A stretch of 64,000 nt of DNA from Paraburkholderia sp. D15 (lineage in GTDB: Bacteria > Pseudomonadota > Gammaproteobacteria > Burkholderiales > Burkholderiaceae): assembly GCF_029910215.1 (NCBI RefSeq), contig NZ_CP110395.1:1-64000 (forward strand), read 5' to 3'. Positions 45,349 to 53,415 of this stretch are shown in pieces (the first letter of the stretch is position 1; each line of letters begins with the position of its first letter). The position numbers and the translations under genes are program-made. Under the pieces are notes generated by a model. It had not been told where the DNA came from and did not search any database. It worked only from the letters and a program-made list of their open reading frames with translations.

Positions 45349-46752
45349 ATGAATAGTCCCACCTCCGCCGGCGCGCCGTTTAGCCAGCTACCGTTGCCGG
45401 CCGCCGCGCTCGCGAACCTGACGCAACTCGGCTACGTCGAGATGACGCCGATTCAGGCCGCGAGCCTGCCGATCGCGCTGGCCGGTCACGATCTGATCGC
45501 TCAGGCGAAAACCGGCAGCGGCAAGACCGCCGCGTTTTCATTGGCGCTGCTCGCGCGGCTCGATACCCGCAACTTCGCCGTTCAGGCGATGGTGCTGTGC
45601 CCCACGCGCGAACTCGCCGACCAGGTCACGCAGGAAATCCGCCGCCTCGCGCGCGCCGAGGAAAACATCAAGGTGCTGACGCTGTGCGGCGGCACGCCGA
45701 TGCGTCCGCAAACCGCGAGCCTCGAACACGGCGCGCACATCGTGGTCGGCACGCCGGGCCGCATCATGGATCACCTGGAGCGCGGCAGCCTGCCGTTGCA
45801 GTCGCTGAACACGCTGGTGCTCGACGAAGCCGACCGCATGCTCGACATGGGTTTCTTCGACGATATCGCCACGGTCGTCAGGCAATGTCCGAAGGAGCGC
45901 CAGACGCTGCTGTTCTCGGCGACGTACCCCGAAGGCATCGTCAAGCTGAGCCAGCAGTTCCTGCGCAACCCGAAGGAAGTGAAGCTGGCCGAGCGGCACG
46001 ACAACACCAAAATTCGCCAGCGCTTCTACGAAGTCACCGAGGACGAGCGTCTGCACGCCGTCGGTTTGCTGCTGAACCACTATCGTCCGGTCAGTACGCT
46101 GGCGTTCTGCAACACCAAGCAGCAGTGCCGCGATCTGCTCGAGGTGCTGCGCGCGCAAGGTTTTCATGCGCTCGCGCTGCATGGCGAACTCGATCAACGG
46201 GAACGCGATCAGGTGCTGATCCAGTTCGCCAATCGCAGTTGCTCGGTGCTGGTCGCGACGGATGTCGCCGCGCGCGGTCTCGACATCGCGCAACTGGAGG
46301 CGGTGATCAACGTCGACGTGACGCCGGACCCGGAAGTGCACGTGCACCGCATCGGCCGCACGGGCCGGGCCGATCAGGAAGGCTGGGCGCTGAGTCTCGC
46401 GAGCATGAACGAGATGGGCCGCGTCGGTGGTCTGGAACAGGCGCAAAAACGCGAGGTGGAGTGGCACAAGCTGTCCGAACTCACGGCCACGAGCAACCAG
46501 CGCCTGCTGCCGCCGATGGAAACGCTGCAGATTCTCGGCGGCCGCAAGGAAAAGATCCGTCCGGGCGACGTGCTCGGCGCGCTGACCGGCGAAGCCGGCT
46601 TCGAGGGATCGCAGATCGGCAAGATCAACGTGACCGAAATGTCGACCTATGTCGCGGTCGAACGCGGCATTGCGCGAGAAGCGGTGCGCAAGCTCAGCGA
46701 CGGCAAGGTGAAGGGCAAGAAGGTCAAGGTCCGCAGGATGACCGACGCCTGA
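45349..46752 (+). CDS. dbpA: DEAD-box RNA helicase DbpA
   Basis: DbpA is an ATP-dependent RNA helicase that binds hairpin 92 of 23S rRNA and helps assemble the large ribosomal subunit. The 467-residue protein has AKTGSGKTAAF (motif I), PTRELADQV, GTPGR, VLDEADRMLDMGF (DEAD), FSATYP, ATDVAARGLD and HRIGRTGR, followed by the DbpA RNA-binding domain (KIRPGDVLGALTGEAGF) and a basic tail. ATG 45349 is chosen; the frame is open upstream through the zinc-ribbon gene in another frame. Confidence 0.96.
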   Translation: MNSPTSAGAPFSQLPLPAAALANLTQLGYVEMTPIQAASLPIALAGHDLIAQAKTGSGKTAAFSLALLARLDTRNFAVQAMVLCPTRELADQVTQEIRRLARAEENIKVLTLCGGTPMRPQTASLEHGAHIVVGTPGRIMDHLERGSLPLQSLNTLVLDEADRMLDMGFFDDIATVVRQCPKERQTLLFSATYPEGIVKLSQQFLRNPKEVKLAERHDNTKIRQRFYEVTEDERLHAVGLLLNHYRPVSTLAFCNTKQQCRDLLEVLRAQGFHALALHGELDQRERDQVLIQFANRSCSVLVATDVAARGLDIAQLEAVINVDVTPDPEVHVHRIGRTGRADQEGWALSLASMNEMGRVGGLEQAQKREVEWHKLSELTATSNQRLLPPMETLQILGGRKEKIRPGDVLGALTGEAGFEGSQIGKINVTEMSTYVAVERGIAREAVRKLSDGKVKGKKVKVRRMTDA

Positions 46753-46849
46753 ACGGTACTCGCGCGCCATGACGTAAACGCATGCCGCGCATGACAAAGT
46801 TTCGATTGTTGCGCTTCATTGGCTGATGCCTAATCACCGGACTGGATAG

Positions 46850-46881
46850 CACCGCCTCGGCGTTTTCGTGCCGAGGCGGTG
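46850..46881. terminator. Perfect 12-bp hairpin upstream of the aminotransferase
   Basis: CACCGCCTCGGC pairs with GCCGAGGCGGTG around an 8-base, T-rich loop. It lies about 100 bp after dbpA and 32 bp before the aminotransferase start, directly upstream of its ribosome site. It may stop dbpA transcription; the lack of a T-run leaves a leader role possible. Confidence 0.5.
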
Positions 46882-46912
46882 ACGTCGCCGGATGGAGAAA
46901 GGGAGAAGCCTT

Positions 46913-48067
46913 ATGCAGAGCGCCACGCAAGCCCGCTCGAAACTGCCCGACGTGGGTACGACGATTTTTACCGTGATCGGCCAGCTGGCCGCGGAGCACG
47001 ACGCGCTGAATCTGTCGCAAGGCGCGCCGAATTTCGCGCCGGACGCGAAGCTGGTCGACGGTGTCGCGCGAGCCATGCGCGCAGGTCATAACCAGTACGC
47101 GCCGATGGCCGGCATCATGGCGCTGCGCGAAGCGCTGGCCGACAAGGTCGAAACGCTGTACGGCGTGCGCTACGACCCGGCGAGCGAAGTCACGGTGATC
47201 GCGAGCGCGAGCGAAGGCCTGTATTCGACGATCAGCGCGCTCGTGCATCCGGGCGACGAGGTGATCTACTTCGAACCTTCGTTCGACAGCTACGGTCCGA
47301 TCGTGCGTCTGCAAGGTGCGACGCCGGTGGCCATCAAGCTCTCTCTGGATGGTTTCCGCGTGAACTGGGACGAGGTCGCCGCCGCGATCACGCCGAAGAC
47401 CCGCATGATCATCGTCAACACGCCGCACAATCCGACCGCGACCGTGTTCGGCGAGGAAGACATCGCGCGCCTGAAAGCGGTGACGCGCGACACCGGCATC
47501 GTGATCCTCGCCGACGAGGTCTATGAGCACGTCGTGTTCGACGGCGCGAAACATCAGAGCATGGCGTGTCATGCCGAACTCGCGGAACGCAGCGTGATCG
47601 TGTCGTCGTTCGGCAAGTCGTATCACGTGACCGGCTGGCGCATCGGTTACTGCCTCGCGCCCGCCGCGCTGATGGACGAGATTCGCAAGGTTCACCAGTT
47701 CATGGTGTTCTCCGCCGACACGCCGATGCAGTACGCGTTCGTCGATGCATTGGCGCAGCCCGACAGCTATCTTGGCCTGTCCGCGTTCTACCAGAAGAAG
47801 CGCGACCTGCTCGCGGATGCGCTGCGCGACTCGCGGTTCGAATTACTGCCGAGCGAAGGCAGCTTCTTCATGCTCGCCCGCTTTCGCGGCTTCTCCGACG
47901 AGAGCGACAGCGACTTCGTGTTGCGTCTGATTCGCGACGCGCGGGTCGCGACGATTCCGCTGTCGGCGTTCTATACCGACGGCACCGACTCCGGTCTGAT
48001 CCGCCTGAGCTTTTCCAAGGACGACGCGACCTTGATCGAAGGCGCGCGGCGTTTGTGCGAAATCTGA
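46913..48067 (+). CDS. PLP-dependent aminotransferase, methionine type (YbdL-like)
   Basis: The 384-residue protein is a class I/II fold-type I aminotransferase. It shows LNLSQGAPNFAPD, YAPMAGIMALREAL, NTPHNPTATVF, LADEVYEHVVFDG and the PLP lysine in SSFGKSYHVTGWRIGY (Lys235). YbdL-type enzymes prefer methionine and other bulky amino acids with 2-oxo acids. ATG 46913 is chosen because GGGAGAAG lies upstream; the seven extra residues from 46892 cover that ribosome site. Confidence 0.9.
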   Translation: MQSATQARSKLPDVGTTIFTVIGQLAAEHDALNLSQGAPNFAPDAKLVDGVARAMRAGHNQYAPMAGIMALREALADKVETLYGVRYDPASEVTVIASASEGLYSTISALVHPGDEVIYFEPSFDSYGPIVRLQGATPVAIKLSLDGFRVNWDEVAAAITPKTRMIIVNTPHNPTATVFGEEDIARLKAVTRDTGIVILADEVYEHVVFDGAKHQSMACHAELAERSVIVSSFGKSYHVTGWRIGYCLAPAALMDEIRKVHQFMVFSADTPMQYAFVDALAQPDSYLGLSAFYQKKRDLLADALRDSRFELLPSEGSFFMLARFRGFSDESDSDFVLRLIRDARVATIPLSAFYTDGTDSGLIRLSFSKDDATLIEGARRLCEI

Positions 48068-48225
48068 TTGCTCGCTGTTCTCATTGCTGACCGTTGATTG
48101 TGGCTTGCGCGTACAACGACGGCTTTTTTGACCACAGTAAGATCGTGGCGCCTTCGCGTGGCAGCGTGTCGCGCAAAGGCGCCAAAAACAGAATCGAAGC
48201 AGAACCGTAGAGAAGGGGACCTGTT

Positions 48226-49020
48226 ATGAAATTGCTCAAGCCGCTCGTGGCATTGGCCTGCGCATTCGCGTCGCTCGCGGCGTCGTCCGCCGTCAGTGCA
48301 GCCGACACGTCCACGTTGCGCTTCGGACTCGAAGCGCAGTATCCGCCGTTCGAATCGAAGGGGCCCAACGGCGAGTTGCAGGGGCTGGATGTCGACGTCG
48401 GCAATGCGGTGTGCGCCGCCGCGCACATGACCTGCAAGTGGGTCGAGACCTCGTTCGACGGTTTGATTCCCGCGCTGCAAGGCCGCAAGTTCGACGCGAT
48501 CAATTCGGCGATGAACGCCACCGAGCAACGCCGCCAGGCGATCGATTTCACCAGCGTCGTGTATCGCGTGCCGACGCAGTTGATCGCGAAACGCGACAGT
48601 GGTCTGCTGCCGACGCCCGCCTCGTTGAAGGGTAAGCGGGTCGGCGTGCTGCAGGCGTCGATTCAGGAAACCTTCGCGAAGACGCATTGGGAACCGGCCG
48701 GCGTGACGGTCGTGCCGTATCAGGATCAGAACCAGGTCTACACCGATCTCGTCGCCGGGCGGCTGGACGCGACGCTCGTACTCGCGCCCGCCGGGCAAAC
48801 GGGTTTTCTGTCGAAGCCGAACGGCAAGGACTATGCATTCGTCGGTCAGCCCGTGCGGGACGACAAGATTCTCGGCAGCGGCATCGCATATGGAATTCGC
48901 AAGGGCGATACCGCGCTGCGCAACCAGTTGAACGCAGCGATCGCGAAAGTGCAGGCCGATGGCACGGTGAAGACGCTGGCAGCGAAATATCTCGGCGATA
49001 TCGATGTGAGCGCGAAGTAA
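48226..49020 (+). CDS. Periplasmic amino-acid-binding protein of an ABC transporter
   Basis: The 264-residue protein has a signal peptide ending near SAVSAAD (about 25) and a type II periplasmic binding fold: LRFGLEAQYPPFES, LQGLDVDVGNAVC, DGLIPALQGRKFDAINSAM, GKRVGVLQASIQETFAKTHW. It belongs to family 3 (polar amino acids such as Lys/Arg/ornithine or His). No permease or ATPase gene is adjacent, so its partner lies elsewhere or it is an orphan receptor. It is 159 bp after the aminotransferase. Confidence 0.9.
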   Translation: MKLLKPLVALACAFASLAASSAVSAADTSTLRFGLEAQYPPFESKGPNGELQGLDVDVGNAVCAAAHMTCKWVETSFDGLIPALQGRKFDAINSAMNATEQRRQAIDFTSVVYRVPTQLIAKRDSGLLPTPASLKGKRVGVLQASIQETFAKTHWEPAGVTVVPYQDQNQVYTDLVAGRLDATLVLAPAGQTGFLSKPNGKDYAFVGQPVRDDKILGSGIAYGIRKGDTALRNQLNAAIAKVQADGTVKTLAAKYLGDIDVSAK

Positions 49021-49237
49021 GAAGCCGGCGGCCAAAGCGCCGCGGTCTGCGCGCTCGCAACGGTGTCGACAAAGGCCACTTGCAGCGAACGAATTGCTGT
49101 CGACAAAGGCGAGCGAACCCGCCGCGCTCGCCGCGTCCGTTGACCTATTCCGCATGGACGCTGCCGAAATGTTGCTGTAAAGTGGTCCGCCTCCAGGCCC
49201 ACCGCGCGGCATGCGCTGCCACCTCAAACAGCCGTCT

Positions 49238-51079
49238 ATGGATGATTTGCTGCCCTACTACGAGCGGGAGCTGACGCTGCTTCGACAGACCGCGCGGGCG
49301 TTCGCCGAACGCTATCCGAAGGTCGCGAGCCGCATGCTGCTGACGAGCGGGGCCGACGGCGGCAGCGAAGATCCATCCATCGAGCGTCTGTTCGAATCGT
49401 TCGCGTTGATTGGCGCGCGGGCGTCGCAGAACATCGAGAACGACTATCCCGAGTTCACCACGGGGTTCATCGAGGCGCTGTATCCGCACTATCTGCGGCC
49501 GTTTCCATCGTGTTCGATCGCGTGCTTCGAAGTGGACAGCAGCCGGGCCGCGCAGATGTCCACGTCTGTCGTGATTCCACGCGGCACCCAGCTGTACAGT
49601 CCGCCGGTTCGCGGCGCCAAGGTGTTTTTCCGCACCGCGTTCGACGTCACGCTGTCGCCGCTGCAGGTGAGCGGTGCGCGCTTTCATGCGATTGCGCAGG
49701 CGCCGCGTTCGTTCCGTTTGCCCGCCAATGCCGGCGCGCAGATTTCGATCACGTTCGCGATCCAGTCGGCGCACGCGTCGATCGCCGATCTGAAGCTCGA
49801 GACGATCCGTCTTTACGCGCGCGGCGAGCCGCTCTTCAGCGCGGCGCTGCGCGACGCGTTGTCGATCCACACGCTGGCCGCGTACGTCGAACCGGCGTAC
49901 ACGGGCCGCTGGATCGCGCTGGATCGCGTGCCGCTCGCCGCGGTCGGCATGACGCGCGACGAAAGCCTGATGCCTTACCCCGAAGCCGTCGACGCGGCCT
50001 ATCCGCTGCTGACGGAATACTTCGCCTTCCCCGAGAAATTCGGTTTCTTCGATTGCGATCTGCGCCAGGCCGGCCGTCTGGGTGGGCGCGAGTTCACGCT
50101 GCATCTGCTGCTGAAAGACATTCCGGTCGAGTCCGACGCCGCGCGCCTGCTGGAGTCGCTGGGCCCGCAGCATCTCGTGTCGGGCTGCACGCCCGTCGTC
50201 AATCTGTTCGACACGCAGGGCAAGCTCGGCAAGCGGCTGAGCGTGTCGTCGATCGGCGACGCCTATCCGCTTCTCGCGGACGAGCAGAATGCGCACGCCT
50301 ACGAGGTGTATTCGGTCGATGCGGTTTCGCAGGTGACGGAGACGCCGCAAGGCGAAAAGTTGACGACGTATCCCGCGCTGCACTCGCTCAGCCACGACAA
50401 ACGCGCGACGCTCTACTGGCGCACGCATCGCGACCCGCTGGTCGCGCGCAGCCAACCGGGGCACGAAGTCGCGCTCGGTTTCGTCGATGAGCGGATCGAA
50501 TCGGTGACGCCGCCGAACGCGCTGGATTTCAAACTCACCTGCACGAACCGCGACTTGCCGGAGCAACTCGCTCACGGCTCGCCGGCCGGCGATCTGCTGA
50601 TCGAGGGCGGCACGCTGGCCCGGCGTATCACGCTGCTGCATCGGCCTACCCGATCGCTGTACTTCCGTCACGATCGCGGCGTGCTGTGGCGGTTGATTTC
50701 GCAACTGTCGTTCAATCCGCTGCTGTTGAACGCGGGCCCCGCGCCGATTCGCGATCTGTTGCGTCTGCACGATCTGGCGGGCACGCCGGTGTCGGCGCGA
50801 CAGGTGGAGGGCGTGGTCGATGTGACCGAGCAGGCGGTGACGGCGTGGGTGCCGGACAAACCCTTCGCGAGGGTGGTGCGGGGCATCGAAATACGCGTGA
50901 CGGTCCACCCGAATCACTTCGTGGGGACCGGCCTGAATGTGTTCGCGCAACTGCTCGATTCGCTGTTGAGCCTGCATATCGCGCGCAGCGGTTTCACCCA
51001 GCTGGTCTTGCTGTCGAGCAGTGACGGCGCGGAATTGTTGCGTTGTCCGCGCCGCTCGGGGCGCGGACATCTGCTTTAA
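49238..51079 (+). CDS. tssF: Type VI secretion baseplate protein TssF (ImpG/VasA)
   Basis: TssF is part of the T6SS baseplate wedge with TssG and TssK. The ~613-residue protein begins MDDLLPYYERELTLLRQ and contains ASRMLLTSGADGGSEDPSIE and the conserved EDPSIERL...YPHYLRP blocks; the C-terminal GTGLNVFAQLLDSLL is typical. ATG 49238 is chosen because it starts the conserved N-terminus. Unlike in full T6SS clusters, tssG does not follow: the next genes are convergent accessory genes. Confidence 0.92.
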   Translation: MDDLLPYYERELTLLRQTARAFAERYPKVASRMLLTSGADGGSEDPSIERLFESFALIGARASQNIENDYPEFTTGFIEALYPHYLRPFPSCSIACFEVDSSRAAQMSTSVVIPRGTQLYSPPVRGAKVFFRTAFDVTLSPLQVSGARFHAIAQAPRSFRLPANAGAQISITFAIQSAHASIADLKLETIRLYARGEPLFSAALRDALSIHTLAAYVEPAYTGRWIALDRVPLAAVGMTRDESLMPYPEAVDAAYPLLTEYFAFPEKFGFFDCDLRQAGRLGGREFTLHLLLKDIPVESDAARLLESLGPQHLVSGCTPVVNLFDTQGKLGKRLSVSSIGDAYPLLADEQNAHAYEVYSVDAVSQVTETPQGEKLTTYPALHSLSHDKRATLYWRTHRDPLVARSQPGHEVALGFVDERIESVTPPNALDFKLTCTNRDLPEQLAHGSPAGDLLIEGGTLARRITLLHRPTRSLYFRHDRGVLWRLISQLSFNPLLLNAGPAPIRDLLRLHDLAGTPVSARQVEGVVDVTEQAVTAWVPDKPFARVVRGIEIRVTVHPNHFVGTGLNVFAQLLDSLLSLHIARSGFTQLVLLSSSDGAELLRCPRRSGRGHLL

Positions 51080-51099
51080 ATCTGCCTGACCCAGACGCG

Positions 51100-51157
51100 T
51101 TACGTCCGACCGCTTTACGTCCGACCGCTTTACGTCCGACCGCTTTACGTCCGACGC
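51100..51157 (+). repeat. 15-bp tandem repeat between convergent T6SS genes
   Basis: The unit TTACGTCCGACCGCT is repeated exactly three times from 51100 to 51144 and a fourth, degenerate copy runs into the stop of the membrane-protein gene at 51158. The array is non-coding and lies 20 bp past the tssF stop. Unit length and identity indicate recent slippage. Confidence 0.9.
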
Positions 51158-52663
51158 CTACGCGGACAACGCGACAGCCTGCTCTACCGGCGGCAGACTG
51201 ACGAGCATCACGCCGCGCGCATTGGCATCGGCAGTGGTGACGGCGAACGTGGGTTGCTGTTCCGCGAGACTGTGCGCGCCGGCCACCGCGACCGCGCTTA
51301 ACGCCAGCACCGCGTTGCTCTCGCCGTTGGCGAAGCCGAGGTGCAGGCCGTGCGCTGCCGTTTCCGAAGTTGCCGCCGTCTCCGTCCCGCTGTCTCCGTC
51401 CGGCCATTTCGCTTCGACCACGCTCGTCACTTCCGCACGACGGCTGATGCGTTGATCCGCGTCGCTGACCAGCGCACAGGACGCGATCTCCAGTCCCGGC
51501 ACGGCCGCTTGCGTGGCTTGCGCGCACGCCGCGTCGAGCAGGCGCGTAACGGTGTCGCCGCGTTGCTGCGCGGTCTGCTCGATCGGCCCCGCGAGCGGTG
51601 CGCTGACGAGGCGGTGAATGTGCGCGACCGGCACCATGCCCGCGGCGGCCGGATGCGCGAGCAGCAGCGCGCACGCGCCTTCGCCGAGGACGTGGCCGTC
51701 GGGATGCTTTTGCTCGTAGAGCTGGCCGAGGTTGTCGAGCGTGTCGACGGTTTGCTGGCCGAGCGACGAGTCCAGCGCGAGCACGACGTGCCGCGTGGTG
51801 ACGGGTTGCTGACGAAGCGCGACGCTCAGTTCGTCCAGCACCGTCAACGCCTGCACGGGATCGGCCACGCTGACCGGGGGCATGCGTTCCATGCGCGGCA
51901 TCCAGCGTTCGCGCGCGATGTGCGCGTCGAGCCATGCCGCGAGCGTCGGCGCGACAGGCTGCCAGCGTTTGGGGATCAGCAGATGCAGCCGGAACGATAG
52001 AGCGTCGCGGGCGTCGCGGGCGCCGCTCGCGTTGTGAGCCGGCGCGTCGTCGTCTGCATCGCCGAGCTGGACCGCCTGGCGCTCCATCAACTCGTCGAGC
52101 GTGTCGGCGGCGAGCAGCAGTGCGCGGCGGTGTTCGTCCTGCAGCGCGTGCGTCGAGCCATCCGGCAGCAGGTCGTCGTCGAACCGGCCGGGCGCGAGCG
52201 CGGCGACGCCGCCGGCAAAGACCTTCACGCCGTCCTGACGCGCCAGTTCGTCGTGCAAGCCGATCACGCCGGCCGCGCGCGCGGCGTCGGCGACTTCGTC
52301 GGGCGTGATGCCGGCGGGCAGCCGCAGGCTGCTGTCGAGCAGTGCCGTGGTCCAGTGCTGCATCGCGACTTCGTTCGCGGATACGCCGGCCGGCGCGCCG
52401 GCGGTTTGCGCGGCCGCGGCCGGACGTGGACTCGCCGGCGCCGACAGCGCACGGCGCGCGGCGATGACCCCGGCGGCCAGCAGCGCCGGCAACGCGAGCC
52501 CATACAGCAGCAGGTCGCGCCCGGTGGGCACGTGGTATGTCGTCTTCCAGTACAGCACCGCGACGACCCACACCGCGAGGAAAACGGCGACGACCGACGC
52601 GACGGTGCGCCACATCGAACGCGGGCGCGGACTTTCTCCGGTGGCGACGCTGGCCATGCTCAT
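51158..52663 (-). CDS. T6SS-associated membrane protein, possible DUF2875/Tla3-like adaptor
   Basis: The 501-residue protein has two N-terminal membrane segments (about 17-40, SVVAVFLAVWVVAVLYW; about 50-68) and a large soluble domain with thiolase-like features such as HVLGEGACALLLAHP and an ALDSSLGQQTVD segment. It overlaps the PAAR gene by four bases and belongs to a T6SS effector island. In Pseudomonas a DUF2875 protein, Tla3, carries a lipase effector to VgrG; the size and context here are similar, but I could not verify the family. It has no close resemblance to core Tss proteins. Confidence 0.6.
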   Translation of the reverse strand: MSMASVATGESPRPRSMWRTVASVVAVFLAVWVVAVLYWKTTYHVPTGRDLLLYGLALPALLAAGVIAARRALSAPASPRPAAAAQTAGAPAGVSANEVAMQHWTTALLDSSLRLPAGITPDEVADAARAAGVIGLHDELARQDGVKVFAGGVAALAPGRFDDDLLPDGSTHALQDEHRRALLLAADTLDELMERQAVQLGDADDDAPAHNASGARDARDALSFRLHLLIPKRWQPVAPTLAAWLDAHIARERWMPRMERMPPVSVADPVQALTVLDELSVALRQQPVTTRHVVLALDSSLGQQTVDTLDNLGQLYEQKHPDGHVLGEGACALLLAHPAAAGMVPVAHIHRLVSAPLAGPIEQTAQQRGDTVTRLLDAACAQATQAAVPGLEIASCALVSDADQRISRRAEVTSVVEAKWPDGDSGTETAATSETAAHGLHLGFANGESNAVLALSAVAVAGAHSLAEQQPTFAVTTADANARGVMLVSLPPVEQAVALSA

Positions 52664-52920
52664 GCGCCGCCGGTGGTCGTCTGGCTGGCGATCAGCGTCG
52701 CGCCGCAGGCGGTTTTATAACCGTCGCGCGCCACGGCTTCGTTTTCGACAATGGCCGTATCGTCGCCGTCGGTAATGTGATTGGGGCCGTGAATCGGGCA
52801 ACTCACCTTGTCATTGCGGCGAGCGATATTCTTGCCGGCGATTTTGGCGTTCACTGCCGCGCTCGTCACCGTGCCGCCGTGACTATGTTTGTCGCCGAGG
52901 ACAATGAATGGACGTGCCAT
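52660..52920 (-). CDS. PAAR-domain protein (T6SS spike tip)
   Basis: The 86-residue protein is a minimal PAAR: it begins MARPFIVLGDKHSHGGTVT, contains VSCPIHGPNHITDGD and ends with ACGATLIAS. PAAR proteins sharpen the VgrG trimer and carry effectors. The His and Cys (HSHGG, CPIH, CG) would bind the tip zinc. No toxin extension is present. Its stop overlaps the membrane-protein start (ATGA), so the two are co-expressed. Confidence 0.95.
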   Translation of the reverse strand: MARPFIVLGDKHSHGGTVTSAAVNAKIAGKNIARRNDKVSCPIHGPNHITDGDDTAIVENEAVARDGYKTACGATLIASQTTTGGA

Positions 52921-53415
52921 GCGCTGGTTTCCCCTTTTGTTCTATCCGTTCAACCGCCGGATATTGGATTGGCTGGATTGGCGGCGCACCGCCGGTCGAA
53001 TGACTGCGATCGATTGACTGAAACGGGTCGCCCTGATTTTACTTGCTAATGCCGATGGAAGGCGATATTCCAATCGCGCCGCGGCATTCGTGCATTTAAC
53101 AATTCGGTCAATGAGCGGGTGGACAAGCCATCGTCATTCTTCTGCGCGCTCTATCGCACCGGTATTGCCGCGCCAATCCCGGTAAGTCCCTCCAAACTGA
53201 AGTTTTCTTATAGCGTAAATATCCGTGGCTCATTTAAAATACCGCACCGAAAACGGGGGCGCAGGGCATTCCGAAGTTCATGAATAATTCGTGAGCGTGG
53301 CCAGAAACGGCCGAAAGCGGCCTGAAGCGGTCATATTGGCCGACTAACGGAATCCTGTTTTCTCGATGCGGCAATATGTACTTAAAAAGTGGTCGTCACT
53401 GAGAGCGGGGCCTTC
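52921..53415. promoter_or_regulatory. Divergent promoter region PAAR/vgrG
   Basis: This 495-bp non-coding region separates the divergent PAAR and vgrG genes and is more AT-rich in the middle (gttttcttatagcgtaaata at about 53202). Several short CGGCC/GGCCG motifs repeat at 53298-53345. No sigma-54 site or clear regulator box was found. It should hold promoters for both arms of the effector island. Confidence 0.5.

Noticed and set aside
50994..52613. 539-codon alternative minus-strand frame over the T6SS membrane protein
   Set aside because: It is Arg/Ala-rich, lacks domains and reads the 15-bp repeats as VGRKA units; the 501-residue frame has membrane segments and couples to PAAR.
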